From contig JALSRI010000197.1 of NCBI GenBank assembly GCA_026984835.1, positions 1-38,441 of the forward strand: DNA of 38,441 nucleotides, in the 5' to 3' direction. The DNA is from Thiohalobacter sp. Lineage in GTDB: Bacteria; Pseudomonadota; Gammaproteobacteria; DSM-19610. The position numbers and the translations under genes were made by a program. The notes under the pieces are model-generated. The model made no database searches, was not told where the DNA came from, and was given only the letters and a program-made list of their open reading frames with translations. This document shows, piece after piece, positions 11,609-22,114 of the stretch (within the stretch, counting starts at the first letter, position 1; every line of letters begins with the position of its first letter).

Positions 11609-12613
11609 ATGGTTATACAGCTCTTTCACTTCCCTCGCCAACTCGTCCAGCGAGCGCATGCGCACCGCGTTCCTGCGCCACTGGGTATTGGGCATGAGCG
11701 GCGTGCCGGCCGAATAGGTGCCGGGCCGGGTGATGGAACGCGTCACCATGGACATGGCCGTGATATGGACATCATCGGTGATTTCCAGGTGACCCACAAT
11801 GCCCACGCCGCCGGCCAGGGTGCAGCGCCGGCCGATGCGGGCGCTGCCGGAGATGCCGACGCAGCCGGCGATGGCGGTGTGCTCGCCGATCACCACGTTG
11901 TGGGCCACCTGGACCTGGTTGTCGATCTTGACGCCGTCGCCGATCACAGTGTCTTCCAGCGCGCCGCGGTCGACGGTGGTGTTGGCGCCGATGTCGACGT
12001 CGTCGCCGATGCGCACGCCGCCCAGTTGCGGCACGGGCTTCCAGGCCTCGCCCACCTTCGCCATGCCGAAGCCGTCGCTGCCGACCACCGCACCCGGCTG
12101 CAGGGTGACGCGTGCGCCGAGGCGCACCTTGTCCATCAGGGTGACGTGCGCCAGCAGGCGGCAGTCGTCCCCGATACGGCTGCCCTCTCCCACCAGGCAG
12201 GCCGGGCCGAGCTGGGCGCGCGCGCCGATCACCGCACCGGCCGCCACCACGCACTGGGGCCCGATCCAGGCACTGGCGTCGACCTGCGCGGAATCGTCCA
12301 CCAGCGCGCTCGGATGGATGCCCCGCTTCGGCGCAGGCGGCGGGAACAGGATGCGCGCCGCCTCGGCGTAGGTGGCGTAGGGGTTGTCGCTGACCAGCAC
12401 CGGCACCGGGCTGAACTGTGCATCCTCCGGCGCCAGCACCACCACGCCGGCGCGCGTCGTCAACAGGAAACGCCGGTAGGCGCGGTTGGCCAGGAAGGCG
12501 AGATCGTCGGGGCCGGCGTGCGCCAGCGTGGCGACCGAGCGCACCCGACGGGCGCCGTCGCCGCGCAGCTCGACCCCGAGCCGGTCGGCCAGTTGCGCCA
12601 GCGTCAGCGGCAC
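11591..12613 (-). CDS. lpxD: UDP-3-O-acylglucosamine N-acyltransferase
   Basis: LpxD adds the second 3-hydroxyacyl chain, at the 2-amino group, in lipid A synthesis. The 340-residue protein has an N-terminal uridine-binding domain ([18 protein letters not shown]), a long left-handed beta-helix of hexapeptides, and the catalytic-histidine segment [21 protein letters not shown] short C-terminal helix ends NHMLFNK. The start is GTG, ten bases after the skp stop. The length matches the family. Confidence 0.98.
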   Translation of the reverse strand: MPLTLAQLADRLGVELRGDGARRVRSVATLAHAGPDDLAFLANRAYRRFLLTTRAGVVVLAPEDAQFSPVPVLVSDNPYATYAEAARILFPPPAPKRGIHPSALVDDSAQVDASAWIGPQCVVAAGAVIGARAQLGPACLVGEGSRIGDDCRLLAHVTLMDKVRLGARVTLQPGAVVGSDGFGMAKVGEAWKPVPQLGGVRIGDDVDIGANTTVDRGALEDTVIGDGVKIDNQVQVAHNVVIGEHTAIAGCVGISGSARIGRRCTLAGGVGIVGHLEITDDVHITAMSMVTRSITRPGTYSAGTPLMPNTQWRRNAVRMRSLDELAREVKELYNHMLFNK

Positions 12614-12623
12614 GGGTCCGCGC

Positions 12624-13148
12624 CTACTTCTTGCCGCCCGACTTGAACTCGCGCTTGAGCTTCTCCAGCACCATCTCGGTGATGTCCACCCGCTTGCTGG
12701 CGTAGACCACGCCCTGGCCGAGAATGACGTCGAACTCCTTCTCCTTGGCCAGCGCCAGGGTGGCGTCGTACATCTGCCGCTGCAGCTTGGACAGCACCTC
12801 GTTGCGGCGGATATTGAGGTCGTCGCGGAAGTCGTCCTTGCGGCGCTTGAGTTCCCGCCGCTTGGACAGGATCTCGCGCTCCAGCTTGCTGCTCTCCTTC
12901 TCGCTCATGACGGCGCCGTCGCGGTTGAGCTTGTCTTCCAGCTTGCGGATCTCCTTCTGCAGGTCGACCAGTTCCTTTTCGCGCGGCGCGAACTCGGATT
13001 CCATCTTGCTCTGCGCCGCCTTGGCCTGCGGCGCCTCTTCCATCAGCTTGACGGTGTTGACGAAACCGATCTTGGTCTCGGCGGAGGCGGGCAGTGCCAG
13101 GCTCGCCGCCAGCAGCCCGAACACGAGTGTTTGCGTGATGAGTTTCAA
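12624..13148 (-). CDS. skp: Periplasmic chaperone Skp/OmpH
   Basis: Skp is a trimeric periplasmic chaperone that carries unfolded outer-membrane proteins to the BAM complex. The 174 residues begin with a signal peptide (KLITQTLVFGLLAASLALPASA, cut before ETKIGFVN). A highly charged, Lys/Glu/Arg-rich coiled-coil region (about 45-145) forms the tentacles. The start is a TTG with a strong AGGAG seven bases before it; upstream in-frame codons belong to bamA antisense sequence or have no leader. It follows bamA by 25 bases and ends ten bases before lpxD, the standard order. Confidence 0.95.
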   Translation of the reverse strand: MKLITQTLVFGLLAASLALPASAETKIGFVNTVKLMEEAPQAKAAQSKMESEFAPREKELVDLQKEIRKLEDKLNRDGAVMSEKESSKLEREILSKRRELKRRKDDFRDDLNIRRNEVLSKLQRQMYDATLALAKEKEFDVILGQGVVYASKRVDITEMVLEKLKREFKSGGKK

Positions 13149-13173
13149 GGTCGTTCTCCTCGTTACGATTACA

Positions 13174-15450
13174 TCAGAAAGGGGCTCCCAGCGAGAACTG
13201 GAATGCCTGCGTATCGTCGCCGTCCTGCGTATTGATCGGCTTGGCGATGCTGATGGCCAACGGCCCGACCGGAGACAGCCAGGTTCCGGCGATGCCCACC
13301 GAGGCCCGCAGATCGCCGGCGTCGAAATCCTCCACCCCCGGGAATACATTACCGACATCGAAGAAAGTGCTCAAACGCACCGAGTGCGAATGCTCCACGA
13401 AAGGCGGCGGGAACACGAGTTCGATATTGCCGACGGTGCGGAAGCTGCCGCCCAGCGGGTCGTTCTGGTTGTCGCGCGGTCCCAGCGTGTTGTCCTGGTA
13501 GCCCCGCACCGAGCGCACGCCGCCGGCAAAGAAGTTCTGGAAGAACGGCAGCTTGTCGAAATCACCAAAGCCGTCGCCGTAGCCGACCCGCGCATTCATG
13601 GCCAGCACCAGGCGGCTGGTCAGGGGAACGAAATGCTGCAGCTGCAGGCGCAACTTGTAGAATTCGAGCTCCGAGCCCGGCACCTTGGTCTCGGCGCTCA
13701 AGCGCTGCACACCACCGCTGTTGGGGAAGATGCGCCGGTCGCGGGTGTCATGGGCCCAGCTCGCCGACAGCGTGAGGCTCTTGAAGCTGTCGCCGTGGGC
13801 ATTGACGAAATCCGTGACCTCGGCGGACGGGAAACTGCTCAGCTTGAGCTTGAGGCTGTCGGCCTGCGCGCTGAAGCGTATGCTGTCGAACTCGTTGATG
13901 GGGAAGCCGTAGTTGATGTTGCCGCCCAGCGTATCGGTGGTGTAGTCGGTGATGTTGGCCTGGTTGGCGTCGGTGGAGCGCGAGAACAGGCCGAAGCCGC
14001 GGCTCACACCGTCCACGGTGTAATAGGGGTTGGTGTAGGAAAAGCTGTAGATGCGGTTGACCGAACTGTTGTTGATCGCCACCGATACCCGCCGCCCGGT
14101 GCCCAGGAAGTTGTTCTGCGACACGCTGCCGTTGAGCAGCACGCCCGAGGTCTGGGAAAAACCGATGCCGACCGAGATGCTGCCCGAGGGCTGCTCGGTC
14201 ACCGAGTAGTTGACGTCGACCTGGTCGGTGGTGCCGGGCACCGCCGGCGTCTCGACGTTCACGTCCTGGAAGAAGCCGAGCCGCTGCAGGCGGGTGCGGG
14301 AACGCTCCACCCGAGACTCCGAGAACCAGCCCGCCTCCATCTGGCGCATCTCCTGGCGCAGCACCTGGTCGCGGGTCTTGTCGTTGCCGGCGAAGTTGAT
14401 GCGGCGCACGTAGACGCGCTTGCCGGGGTCGACGAAGAAAGTCAGTGTCACCTCGCGCGTCTCCTCGTCCACGTCCGGCACCGTGTTCACATTGGCGAAG
14501 GCAAAACCCTGGTCGCCCAGCCGCTTGCTGATGCGCTCCACGGTCTGGCTGACGAGCTTGCGCGAGAACACATCACCCGCATTGATGCGGAAATCCGGGA
14601 AAAGTTCCTCCGGCGGCACGACCATCTCGCCGGACAGCTTCACTTCCTTCACCCGGTACTGCTGGCCCTCGGTGATGTTGATGGTGATGTAGATGTCGCG
14701 CTTGTCGGGGGTGATGGAGACCTGCGTGGACTCGACGTTGAACTTGATGTAGCCGCGGTCCTGGTACCAGGAGCGCAGGGTCTCCAGGTCGGCCGCCAGC
14801 TTCTGCTTGGAGTACTGGTCACGCTTGGTGTAGAAGGACCAGAAGCCGGGCGTGCCGAGCTGCATCTGATCGAGCAGCGTCTCGTCGTCGAACACCTTGT
14901 TGCCGACGATGTTGATCTGGCGGATGCGCGCCACCACCCCTTCCGAGACGTCGATCCGGATGGCCACCCGGTTGCGCTCCATGGGCGTCACCGTGGTCTT
15001 GATCTTGACCCCGTACTTGCCGCGGCTGAAATACTGGCGCTGCAACTCCTGCTCGACGCGCTCCAACAGCGACCGGTTGAAGACGCTGCCCTCGGCGAAA
15101 CCGATCTCCTTGAGCGACTTCAGCAGGGGCTCGGTCTCGATGTCCTCGTTGCCCTCGATCTTGATACTGGCGATGGCGGGCCGCTCCCGCACCACGACGA
15201 CCAGCACGTCGCCGTCGCGTTCCAGGCGGATGTCGCTGAAATAACCGGATTTGAACAGGGAGCGTATGGCGCGCTCCGAAGCGCGCGTGTCGAAGCGATC
15301 CCCCACCTTGACCTGCAGGTGATTGAATACCGTACCCGGGGAGATGCGCTGCAGACCCTCTACGCGGATGTCCCTCACCACGAAAGGCTCGAAGGCGTAC
15401 GCGGAGAGCGCGGACATCCACAGCAGCAACAGCACAGCAACACGTTTCAT
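13174..15450 (-). CDS. bamA: Outer-membrane protein assembly factor BamA
   Basis: BamA is the Omp85-family barrel that folds and inserts outer-membrane proteins. The 758 residues start with a signal peptide (KRVAVLLLLWMSALSAYA, cut before FEPFVVRDIRVEG). Five POTRA domains follow (about 22-420), beginning IRVEGLQRISPGTVF. A C-terminal 16-strand barrel ends in Phe, as BAM substrates do. VRGYQDNTLGPRD corresponds to the conserved VRGF/Y motif of loop 6. The start is the ATG with GGAAG upstream; an earlier in-frame ATG would place 25 odd residues before the signal peptide. Its neighbours are rseP and skp. Confidence 0.98.
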   Translation of the reverse strand: MKRVAVLLLLWMSALSAYAFEPFVVRDIRVEGLQRISPGTVFNHLQVKVGDRFDTRASERAIRSLFKSGYFSDIRLERDGDVLVVVVRERPAIASIKIEGNEDIETEPLLKSLKEIGFAEGSVFNRSLLERVEQELQRQYFSRGKYGVKIKTTVTPMERNRVAIRIDVSEGVVARIRQINIVGNKVFDDETLLDQMQLGTPGFWSFYTKRDQYSKQKLAADLETLRSWYQDRGYIKFNVESTQVSITPDKRDIYITINITEGQQYRVKEVKLSGEMVVPPEELFPDFRINAGDVFSRKLVSQTVERISKRLGDQGFAFANVNTVPDVDEETREVTLTFFVDPGKRVYVRRINFAGNDKTRDQVLRQEMRQMEAGWFSESRVERSRTRLQRLGFFQDVNVETPAVPGTTDQVDVNYSVTEQPSGSISVGIGFSQTSGVLLNGSVSQNNFLGTGRRVSVAINNSSVNRIYSFSYTNPYYTVDGVSRGFGLFSRSTDANQANITDYTTDTLGGNINYGFPINEFDSIRFSAQADSLKLKLSSFPSAEVTDFVNAHGDSFKSLTLSASWAHDTRDRRIFPNSGGVQRLSAETKVPGSELEFYKLRLQLQHFVPLTSRLVLAMNARVGYGDGFGDFDKLPFFQNFFAGGVRSVRGYQDNTLGPRDNQNDPLGGSFRTVGNIELVFPPPFVEHSHSVRLSTFFDVGNVFPGVEDFDAGDLRASVGIAGTWLSPVGPLAISIAKPINTQDGDDTQAFQFSLGAPF

Positions 15451-15493
15451 GCAGACTTCCAGTACAGGTTTTTCTTCACGGCGCGCGGCGGCT

Positions 15494-16864
15494 TCAACCG
15501 GAGCCGAACAGGCGCGCCAGATCATTGTAGAAGGCCAGCGCCATCAGACCCAGCAGGATGGCGATGCCGAGCCGCTGACCGGTCTCCTGCGCAGCCTCGG
15601 ACAGCGGCCGTCCCGTCAGCGCCTCGATCAGGTAGTACAGCAGATGGCCACCGTCCAGCACGGGGATGGGCAGCAGGTTGAGCACGCCCAGGCTGATGCT
15701 GACGATGGCCAGGAACTTCAGGAAGCTGGCGAAGCCCACCGCCGCCGAATAACCGGCGTAGCGGGCGATGCTGATGGGGCCACTGATGTTCTCCACCGAA
15801 GCCCGGCCCATGACCATTTCCCACAGGGTGCGCACCGTCAGCGCCGACATCTCCCAGGTCTTGGCCAGTGCCCGGCCGCTGGCGGCGAGCGGCCCGTAGC
15901 GCACCTCGGTGCGCATGGCGTCGCCCGCGCCTTCGGGAGCTTGCACATAGGCCCCAATCTGGCCGATGGTCTCGCCCTGCTCCTGCACGGGACGCGGCCG
16001 CAGCTCCAGGGTCACTTCGCCCTCGCCGCGCTGCACGCGCACGCGGATGAGGCGGCCCGGGCGGGCGCGCACGTAGTCGACCCAGCTCACCCAGTCATCG
16101 ATGGGCTGGCCGTCGGCCTCGAGAATCAGGTCGCCGGGCTGCAGGCCGGCCTGCTCTGCCGCCCCGCCGGGCACCACCTTTTCGATGCGGGCGGGGATGC
16201 GCGGCCGCCACGGCATCAGCCCGAGATTGTGCAGCAGGCCGCCCTTGTCGAGCAGGTCGGGGGCGTCGCGCAGGTCCATTTCCAGCAGCCGCGTGCGGTC
16301 GTCCGCACCGCGCACCTCGAGTCCGACACGGCGATGGTCCAGCGCCGCGTCCAGCAGCTCGGTGGTGACGGTCTCCCAGGTCGGCGTCGGTGTGTCCCCC
16401 ACGCGCAGGATCTCGTCACCCTGCTGCAGGCCGGCGCGGGCGGCGTAGGATGCCGGCTCCACCTCGCCAACCACCGGCCGCAGGCCGGGGGCGCCGGCAA
16501 CGAACATGAGCCAGTAGGCGAAAATCGCAAACAGGAAATTGAACGCGGGCCCGGCCAGCACCACCGCTGAACGGATCCACAAGGGCTGGCGGTTGAAAGC
16601 GCGCGGCTTCTGATCCTCCGGCACAGGCCCTTCCCGCTCGTCCAGCATCTTCACATAGCCGCCCAACGGCAGCGCGGCGATCACGAACTCGAAGCGGTCG
16701 GCGCCGAAGCGGCGCTTCCACAGCGGTCGGCCGAAACCGATCGAGAAGCGCAGCACCTTGACCCCCAGCCTGCGCGCCACCCAGAAGTGACCGAACTCGT
16801 GCACCGCCACCAGGATGCCGATGGCGACGATGAACGCCAGCAGGGAACCGCCGAAACCGCTCAT
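15494..16864 (-). CDS. rseP: Site-2 zinc protease RseP
   Basis: RseP is the inner-membrane intramembrane metalloprotease that cuts RseA after DegS to release sigma-E, and it also clears signal-peptide remnants. The 456-residue protein has the zinc motif HEFGH (22-26) in its first membrane segment. Two PDZ domains lie in the periplasmic part ([16 protein letters not shown] and [17 protein letters not shown]). The second metal-site motif, [12 protein letters not shown], is near the C-terminus. The ATG overlaps the dxr stop by four bases. It stands directly before bamA, as in most gammaproteobacteria. Confidence 0.98.
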   Translation of the reverse strand: MSGFGGSLLAFIVAIGILVAVHEFGHFWVARRLGVKVLRFSIGFGRPLWKRRFGADRFEFVIAALPLGGYVKMLDEREGPVPEDQKPRAFNRQPLWIRSAVVLAGPAFNFLFAIFAYWLMFVAGAPGLRPVVGEVEPASYAARAGLQQGDEILRVGDTPTPTWETVTTELLDAALDHRRVGLEVRGADDRTRLLEMDLRDAPDLLDKGGLLHNLGLMPWRPRIPARIEKVVPGGAAEQAGLQPGDLILEADGQPIDDWVSWVDYVRARPGRLIRVRVQRGEGEVTLELRPRPVQEQGETIGQIGAYVQAPEGAGDAMRTEVRYGPLAASGRALAKTWEMSALTVRTLWEMVMGRASVENISGPISIARYAGYSAAVGFASFLKFLAIVSISLGVLNLLPIPVLDGGHLLYYLIEALTGRPLSEAAQETGQRLGIAILLGLMALAFYNDLARLFGSG

Positions 16865-18066
16865 GAACTCGCCCTTTGCGGCGCCTGGCCGATGGCGTCG
16901 CGGGCACAGGCGCGCGCCTCGGCGTCCGCCGCCAGTATGCCCTCCAGTGAATCGGCGTCGCGCACCGGGCACCGGTCCAGTACGGCCGCGATGACCCCGG
17001 CGATGCCCGTAAAGGCCAGTTCACCGTCGAGGAACGCCTGCACCGCCACCTCGTTGGCCGCGTTCAGCAGCGCCGGCGCCGTGCCGCCGGCGCGCCAGGC
17101 GCGGACGGCCAGGGCCAGGCAGGGGAAACGCTCCAGGTCCGGCGGCTCGAAGTCGAGACGGCCGACTGCGAACAGGTCCAGCAGCCCGACGCCCGACTCG
17201 ATGCGCTGCGGCCAGGCCAGCGCATGGGCGATGGGCGTGCGCATGTCGGGGTGGCCGAGTTCGGCCAGCACCGAACCATCCCGGTACTGCACCAGCGAAT
17301 GCACCACGCTCTGCGGGTGCAGCACCACCTGGATGCGGGAATCGGGCAGGCCGAACAGCCAGCAGGCCTCGATGACCTCCAGGCCCTTGTTCATCATGGT
17401 GGCGGAATCGACCGAGATCTTGCGGCCCATGTCCCAGTTCGGGTGGGCGCAGGCCTGCTCGGCGGTGACCGTGGCGAGCTGCTCCTGCGGCAGGGTACGG
17501 AACGGCCCGCCGGAGGCTGTCAGCAGGATCTGCTCGACGCCCTCGGGTGCCGCCTGTCCGGGCAGGAAACCCGCCGGCAGGCACTGGAACACGGCATTGT
17601 GCTCGCTGTCCACCGGCAGCAGCACGGCGCCGCTGCGCCGCACCGCATCCATGAACAGGCCGCCCGCCATCACCAGCGCTTCCTTGTTGGCCAGCAGCAC
17701 ACGCTTGCCGGCGCGCGCCGCCGCCAGCGTCGGCAGCAGACCGGCGGCGCCGACGATGCCGGCCATGACACAATCCACCTCGTCGAGCTGCGCCACCCGC
17801 ACCAGGCTGTCCTCGCCTTCCAGCACTTCGATGCCCGGCGCCTCGGCGTTCAGCCGCTGGCGCAGCCGCCCGGCCGCCGCCGCGTCGGCCATCACCGCGT
17901 AGCGCGGCCGGTGCGCCAGGCACTGCGCCAGCAGGCCCTCGACGTCGGCGTTGGCGGTGAGCGCCACCAAGCGGTAGCGGCCGGGGTGGCGGCCGATCAC
18001 GTCCAGCGTGCTGACGCCGATGGAACCGGTCGACCCCAGCAGCGTGATGCCGATGGCCGCGCTCAC
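16861..18066 (-). CDS. dxr: 1-deoxy-D-xylulose 5-phosphate reductoisomerase
   Basis: Dxr (IspC) converts DXP to 2-C-methyl-erythritol 4-phosphate with NADPH, the first committed step of the MEP isoprenoid pathway and the source of precursor for UppS. The 401 residues show the NADPH motif GSTGSIG (11-17), [13 protein letters not shown], the metal-binding [13 protein letters not shown] and the loop [17 protein letters not shown]. The start is GTG in a GTGA overlap with the cdsA stop. It is placed between cdsA and rseP rather than after frr as in E. coli, an arrangement common in other gammaproteobacteria. Confidence 0.98.
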   Translation of the reverse strand: MSAAIGITLLGSTGSIGVSTLDVIGRHPGRYRLVALTANADVEGLLAQCLAHRPRYAVMADAAAAGRLRQRLNAEAPGIEVLEGEDSLVRVAQLDEVDCVMAGIVGAAGLLPTLAAARAGKRVLLANKEALVMAGGLFMDAVRRSGAVLLPVDSEHNAVFQCLPAGFLPGQAAPEGVEQILLTASGGPFRTLPQEQLATVTAEQACAHPNWDMGRKISVDSATMMNKGLEVIEACWLFGLPDSRIQVVLHPQSVVHSLVQYRDGSVLAELGHPDMRTPIAHALAWPQRIESGVGLLDLFAVGRLDFEPPDLERFPCLALAVRAWRAGGTAPALLNAANEVAVQAFLDGELAFTGIAGVIAAVLDRCPVRDADSLEGILAADAEARACARDAIGQAPQRASS

Positions 18067-18884
18067 AGGTCCACCCAGCGCAGGCCGAGGGCGAACACCG
18101 GAAGCGCCGCCAGCAGGCTGTCGACGCGGTCCAGCAGGCCGCCGTGACCGGGAATGAGGGTGCCGCTGTCCTTCACGCCGCGCTGGCGCTTGAGCAGGCT
18201 CTCGAACAGGTCGCCCACCACCGAGAACAGCACCGCGACCAGGCACACCAGCAGGAAGCCGGCCAGTTCCATGCCGCGGATGCCGAACGCCCAGGCGGCC
18301 AGCAGGGCATAGAGGGTGCAGGCCGACAGGGCGCCGTAGACGCCCTCCCAGGTCTTGCCTGGACTGACGGCGGGTGCCAGCTTGCGCCTTCCCCAGCGAC
18401 GGCCGGCGAAATAGGCGCCGATGTCGGCGGCCCACACCAGCGCCAGGGCGAACAGCACCCACCAGGGGCCATGGTCGGGACGCGCATGCAGCACCACCAG
18501 CGCCAGCCAGGTGGACGCCATCGCCAGCCAGCCGGCAAGCGCCTTCACCCCCGCCAGCCAGGCCGGCGCGGCGTCCACCGCCACCGGGTGACTGACCCAG
18601 GCGAGCGCCAGCAGCCACCAGGCCAGGGTCACGTAGAAGATCCAGTCGACGACCAGCTCGTCGCCCGCGAAATGCCACACCGGCACCAGCAGCAACGCCG
18701 TGGCGCCGATATACAGGGAACGCAGCAGCGGGGAGGACAGCGGCACCAGGGCCCCCCACTCCCAGGCGGCCAGCAGCACCACCACCAGCATGGCCAGTGC
18801 GAACCAGGCGTCGTCCAGCAGCAGCACCGCGGCCACCAGCAGCGGCGCCAGCACCAGGGCACTCAGGATGCGCTGCCTAAGCAC
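18063..18884 (-). CDS. cdsA: Phosphatidate cytidylyltransferase
   Basis: CdsA makes CDP-diacylglycerol from phosphatidic acid and CTP for all phospholipids. The 273-residue polytopic membrane protein begins [15 protein letters not shown] and has about seven or eight hydrophobic segments. The family signature is in the C-terminal part: SPGKTWEG, then [17 protein letters not shown] and [15 protein letters not shown]. The start is GTG, eight bases inside the end of uppS, which gives the usual family N-terminus. Frames that extend further upstream are out of uppS frame and not real. Confidence 0.97.
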   Translation of the reverse strand: MLRQRILSALVLAPLLVAAVLLLDDAWFALAMLVVVLLAAWEWGALVPLSSPLLRSLYIGATALLLVPVWHFAGDELVVDWIFYVTLAWWLLALAWVSHPVAVDAAPAWLAGVKALAGWLAMASTWLALVVLHARPDHGPWWVLFALALVWAADIGAYFAGRRWGRRKLAPAVSPGKTWEGVYGALSACTLYALLAAWAFGIRGMELAGFLLVCLVAVLFSVVGDLFESLLKRQRGVKDSGTLIPGHGGLLDRVDSLLAALPVFALGLRWVDL

Positions 18885-19647
18885 GCTCGTTCTGCTCCAC
18901 CTGCTCCCCGGTGCGTCCGAAGCGGCGCTGGCGGCCGGCGAAGGAACGCAGCGCGTCTTCCAGCGCCGCGTCGTCGAAGTCCGGCCACAGCAGATCGGTG
19001 AAATACAGCTCGGTATAGGCGAGCTGCCACAACAGGTAGTTGCTGATGCGCTGCTCGCCGCCGGTGCGGATGAACAGGTCCGGCTCGGGCAGGTCGGCGA
19101 TGCAGGTCTCCTGCGCCAGCCGCTCGGCGTCGATGTCCCCGGCACGCAGTTCGCCGGCCTCGACCCGCTGCGCCAGCCTGCGCGCCGCCTGCGCCATGTC
19201 CCAGCGCCCCCCGTAGTTGGCGGCGATGACCAGCGTCAGGTCGGTGTTGGCGGCGGTCTGGCGTTCGGCGTCGTCCATCAGCGACTGCAGCTTGAGGTCG
19301 AAGGCCGAACGGTCGCCGATGAAGCGCAGCCGCACGCCGTTGCGGTGCAGGCGCCTGACCTCCTTTTGCAGGGTGTGCACGAACAGATCCATGAGCAGGC
19401 CCACTTCCATGCTCGGCCGGCGCCAGTTCTCGCTGGAAAAGGCGAACAGGGTCAGGGTGCCGATGCCGCGCGACTTGCAGGCCTCGACCACCCGCCGCAC
19501 CGCCTTGACGCCCTCGCGGTGACCGGCGAAACGCGGCAGGCTGCGACGTTTCGCCCAGCGGCCGTTGCCGTCCATGATGATGGCGACGTGACGCGGCAGG
19601 CGCTGCTGCGCCGCCAGGCTGTCTGCTTGCAGGGATTCCTGGACCAT
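18877..19647 (-). CDS. uppS: Undecaprenyl diphosphate synthase
   Basis: UppS condenses eight isopentenyl diphosphates with farnesyl diphosphate in the cis configuration, giving the C55 carrier lipid for peptidoglycan and O-antigen. The 256-residue protein has the catalytic MDGNGRWA motif (D26), [11 protein letters not shown], and the C-terminal substrate-binding [19 protein letters not shown]. Its stop overlaps the start of cdsA. frr ends 17 bases upstream. Confidence 0.98.
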   Translation of the reverse strand: MVQESLQADSLAAQQRLPRHVAIIMDGNGRWAKRRSLPRFAGHREGVKAVRRVVEACKSRGIGTLTLFAFSSENWRRPSMEVGLLMDLFVHTLQKEVRRLHRNGVRLRFIGDRSAFDLKLQSLMDDAERQTAANTDLTLVIAANYGGRWDMAQAARRLAQRVEAGELRAGDIDAERLAQETCIADLPEPDLFIRTGGEQRISNYLLWQLAYTELYFTDLLWPDFDDAALEDALRSFAGRQRRFGRTGEQVEQNERA

Positions 19648-19664
19648 GACGGCGACCGGCTCGC

Positions 19665-20222
19665 TCAGACCTCCATCAACTCGGCTTCCTTGGTCGCCAG
19701 CAGCTGGTCGACCTCGGCCACGTACTTGTCGGTGAGTTTCTGGATGGCTTCCTCGGCGCGGCGCGCCTCGTCCTCGGAGATCTCCTTTTCCTTCAACAGT
19801 TCCTTGAAGTCGCTGTTGGCGTCGCGGCGGATGTTGCGGATGGCGACCCGCGCCCCCTCGGCTTCCTGGCGCACGATGCGCACCAGGTCCTTGCGGCGTT
19901 CCTCGGTCAGCGGCGGCAGCGGAATGCGGATGACGGTGCCGGCGGTGTTGGGATTCAGGCCCAGGTCGGATTTCATGATGGCCTTCTCGATGACCGGCAC
20001 CATCTGCTTCTCCCAGGGCGTGATGCTCAGGGTGCGGGAATCCTCGACGGCGATGTTGGCGACCTGCCCCAGCGGCACCTCCGAACCGTAGTACTCGACC
20101 TTGACGTGATCCAGCAGGCTGGGGTGGGCGCGCCCGGTGCGGATCTTGCCCAGATCCTGCTTCAGGGACTCGATGCTCTTGGCCATGCGCTGGGCCGCGT
20201 CTTGCTTGATTTCCTCGATCAT
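19665..20222 (-). CDS. frr: Ribosome recycling factor
   Basis: RRF works with EF-G to split post-termination ribosomes. The protein is exactly 185 residues, the usual size, beginning [16 protein letters not shown]. It contains [17 protein letters not shown] and the three-helix-bundle segment [16 protein letters not shown]. The ATG lies four bases after the pyrH stop, so the pair is surely cotranscribed. The open frame extends upstream into pyrH but has no support there. Confidence 0.98.
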   Translation of the reverse strand: MIEEIKQDAAQRMAKSIESLKQDLGKIRTGRAHPSLLDHVKVEYYGSEVPLGQVANIAVEDSRTLSITPWEKQMVPVIEKAIMKSDLGLNPNTAGTVIRIPLPPLTEERRKDLVRIVRQEAEGARVAIRNIRRDANSDFKELLKEKEISEDEARRAEEAIQKLTDKYVAEVDQLLATKEAELMEV

Positions 20223-20226
20223 GCTG

Positions 20227-20946
20227 TCACTCCACCAGGGTGCCGATATCCTCGCCGGCCACCACCCGCGCCAGGTTGCCGGGCGTATGCAGGTCGAACA
20301 CGCGCATGGGCAGGCCCTGGTCACGGCACAGCACCAGGGCGGTGGTGTCCATCACGGCGAGCTTCTTCTCGATCGCCTCGTCGTAGGCGATGCGGTCGTA
20401 TTTGCGCGCGTCCGGGTTCTTCAGCGGGTCGTCCGTGTAGACGCCGTCCACCTGGGTCGCCTTGAGCATGATCTCGGCGCCGATCTCGATGGCGCGCAGG
20501 CTGGCGGCCGAATCGGTGGTGAAGAACGGGTTGCCGGTGCCGGCGGCGAAGATCACCACCCGCCCCTTCTCCAGGTGGCGCACGGCGCGGCGGCGGATGT
20601 AGTCCTCGCACACCTGGTTGATCTTGATGGCCGACATCACCCGGCAGGGGGTGCCCAGTTTCTCCACCGCATCCTGCATGGCCAGCGAGTTGATGACCGT
20701 GGCCAGCATGCCCATCTGGTCGCCGGTGACCCGGTCCATGCCGCCGGCCGCCAGCCCGGCGCCGCGGAAGATGTTGCCGCCGCCGATCACCAGGCCGAGC
20801 TGGACGCCGTGCCCGACCAGTTCGTGAATCTCGGCCGCCATGCGCCGGATGACGGCGGGTTCGATGCCGTAATCCCCTTCTCCCATCAGCGCCTCGCCGC
20901 TGAGCTTCAGGAGAACCCGTTTGTACGCCAGTTTCTTGTCGGTCAT
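20227..20946 (-). CDS. pyrH: Uridylate kinase
   Basis: PyrH is the hexameric bacterial UMP kinase that supplies UDP. The 239 residues include [23 protein letters not shown], the GTP/UTP-responsive region [17 protein letters not shown], and the C-terminal kinase segment [13 protein letters not shown]. The start ATG has only an A-rich leader (AAAAGAATT) and no clear Shine-Dalgarno sequence. A terminator after tsf means this gene heads its own transcript for frr, uppS and the genes beyond. Confidence 0.98.
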   Translation of the reverse strand: MTDKKLAYKRVLLKLSGEALMGEGDYGIEPAVIRRMAAEIHELVGHGVQLGLVIGGGNIFRGAGLAAGGMDRVTGDQMGMLATVINSLAMQDAVEKLGTPCRVMSAIKINQVCEDYIRRRAVRHLEKGRVVIFAAGTGNPFFTTDSAASLRAIEIGAEIMLKATQVDGVYTDDPLKNPDARKYDRIAYDEAIEKKLAVMDTTALVLCRDQGLPMRVFDLHTPGNLARVVAGEDIGTLVE

Positions 20947-20967
20947 AATTCTTTTGTTTTCTTTCGC

Positions 20968-20983
20968 TTACAAGGCCTTGTAA
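20968..20983. promoter_or_regulatory. Perfect 16-base palindrome upstream of pyrH
   Basis: TTACAAGGCCTTGTAA is a perfect dyad located 21 bases before the pyrH start codon, inside the likely 5' leader. It could be an operator for a dimeric repressor or a small RNA stem. I do not recognise it as a known site. Confidence 0.45.
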
Positions 20984-21018
20984 AGAACGTTTCTGGGCGC
21001 CTTCCGGGCGCTGCTGCG

Positions 21019-21047
21019 ACTATACCGCAGCCGTGCCCAGGATTCAG
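21019..21047 (-). promoter_or_regulatory. Candidate promoter for pyrH-frr
   Basis: On the minus strand TATAGT (21024-21019) is a good -10 box, and CTGAAT sits 17 bases upstream as a weak -35. It lies between the tsf terminator and pyrH and would give a leader of about 65 bases that includes the palindrome TTACAAGGCCTTGTAA. Confidence 0.45.
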
Positions 21048-21051
21048 GTAC

Positions 21052-21077
21052 AAAACGGGGCCGCATAGCGACCCCGT
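21052..21077 (-). terminator. Rho-independent terminator after tsf
   Basis: Read on the minus strand, the transcript forms a ten-pair stem with ACGGGGU and CGC on one side, a UAU loop, and GCG with GCCCCGU on the other, including one U-G pair. A UUUUG run follows. It lies about 65 bases past the tsf stop and should end the rpsB-tsf transcript. Confidence 0.85.
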
Positions 21078-21141
21078 CTTGCACTCCGTGTTTCGCCGGT
21101 CGGCAGCGGTCGCCGTGGACGACGTCCGGCACGCTGGCGAC

Positions 21142-22029
21142 TCAGCCGCCCTTGACCTGGGCCATGACCTCTTCGGCGAAGTTCTCGGACTTCTTCTCGA
21201 TGCCCTCGCCCAGCTCCAGGCGCTCGAACGCCTTGACCGTGGCGCCGGCCTTGTCCAGCAGCTTGCCCACGGTCTGGTCCGGATCTTTCACGAACGGCTG
21301 GCCGACCAGGGTGATCTCCCCCAGGAACTTGCGCAGCCGGCCCTGCACCATCTTCTCGATGATGTCGGCCGGCTTGCCGCTGGCCTCGGCCTGGGCGGAG
21401 AAGATCTCCTTCTCCTTGTCCAGCAGCTGCTTCGGGACGCCGGACTCGTCGATGCACACCGGCTTGCTGGCCGCCACGTGCATGGCGATGTCCTTTGCCA
21501 GCGCGGCGTCGCCGCCCTGCACCTCGACCAGGACGCCGATACGGCCGCCGTGCAGGTAGCTGGCCAGGTTGCCGCCCGAGGACTCCATGCGCGCGAAGCG
21601 GCGCACGGTGATGTTCTCGCCGATGGTCGCCACCAGGTTGCGGCGGGCCTCGTCGATCGTCTCGCCGCCGTCACCGGCCAGCGGCATGGCCAGCAGGGCG
21701 TCGATGTCGGCCGGGTCGCTCTCCAGCACGCGCCTGGCCACCGCCCGGGCGAAGTTCACGAACTCGTCCTTCTTGGCCACGAAATCGGTCTCGGAATTGA
21801 CCTCGACCATGGCCGCGGTCTTGCCGTCGCCGCTGATCTCGATGGCGATGATGCCCTCGGACGCCACCCGCCCGGCCTTCTTGTCGGCCTTGGCCAGGCC
21901 CGACTTGCGCAGGGCCTCGGCGGCCGCCTCCATGTCGCCGTCGGACTCCACCAGTGCCTTCTTGCACTCCATCATGCCGCAGCCGGTGCGCTGGCGCAGC
22001 TCCTTGACCTGCGCTGCTGAAATTGCCAT
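21142..22029 (-). CDS. tsf: Translation elongation factor Ts
   Basis: EF-Ts is the guanine nucleotide exchange factor for EF-Tu. The 295-residue protein has the N-terminal UBA-like domain with [16 protein letters not shown], then [15 protein letters not shown], which contains the TDFVA segment that disturbs the EF-Tu nucleotide site. The core repeats and C-terminal helix follow. A good GAGGT lies eight bases before the ATG. It follows rpsB by 85 bases and a terminator comes after it. Confidence 0.98.
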   Translation of the reverse strand: MAISAAQVKELRQRTGCGMMECKKALVESDGDMEAAAEALRKSGLAKADKKAGRVASEGIIAIEISGDGKTAAMVEVNSETDFVAKKDEFVNFARAVARRVLESDPADIDALLAMPLAGDGGETIDEARRNLVATIGENITVRRFARMESSGGNLASYLHGGRIGVLVEVQGGDAALAKDIAMHVAASKPVCIDESGVPKQLLDKEKEIFSAQAEASGKPADIIEKMVQGRLRKFLGEITLVGQPFVKDPDQTVGKLLDKAGATVKAFERLELGEGIEKKSENFAEEVMAQVKGG

Positions 22030-22070
22030 GTCTTTCTACCTCTGGAATACGTGAATCTGATACTGGAAAG

Positions 22071-22107
22071 CGGGGGGCGGAGCCAGTCGTCCCGGCACCG
22101 CCCCGCG
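22071..22107 (-). terminator. Weak attenuator-like hairpin between rpsB and tsf
   Basis: On the minus strand GGGGCGG and CCGCCCC can pair across an 18-base loop, followed by GCTTTCC rather than a U-run. In E. coli partial termination separates rpsB from tsf, and this stem could act the same way, lowering tsf relative to rpsB. The missing U-run keeps the call weak. Confidence 0.35.
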
Positions 22108-22114
22108 CGCCGCC

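Noticed and set aside
15451-15525. Upstream ATG for bamA
   Set aside because: It would put 25 non-hydrophobic residues before a good signal peptide and overlaps the end of rseP.
12724-15681. A 985-codon plus-strand frame opposite skp and bamA
   Set aside because: Shadow of two well-supported conserved genes, with no motif of its own.
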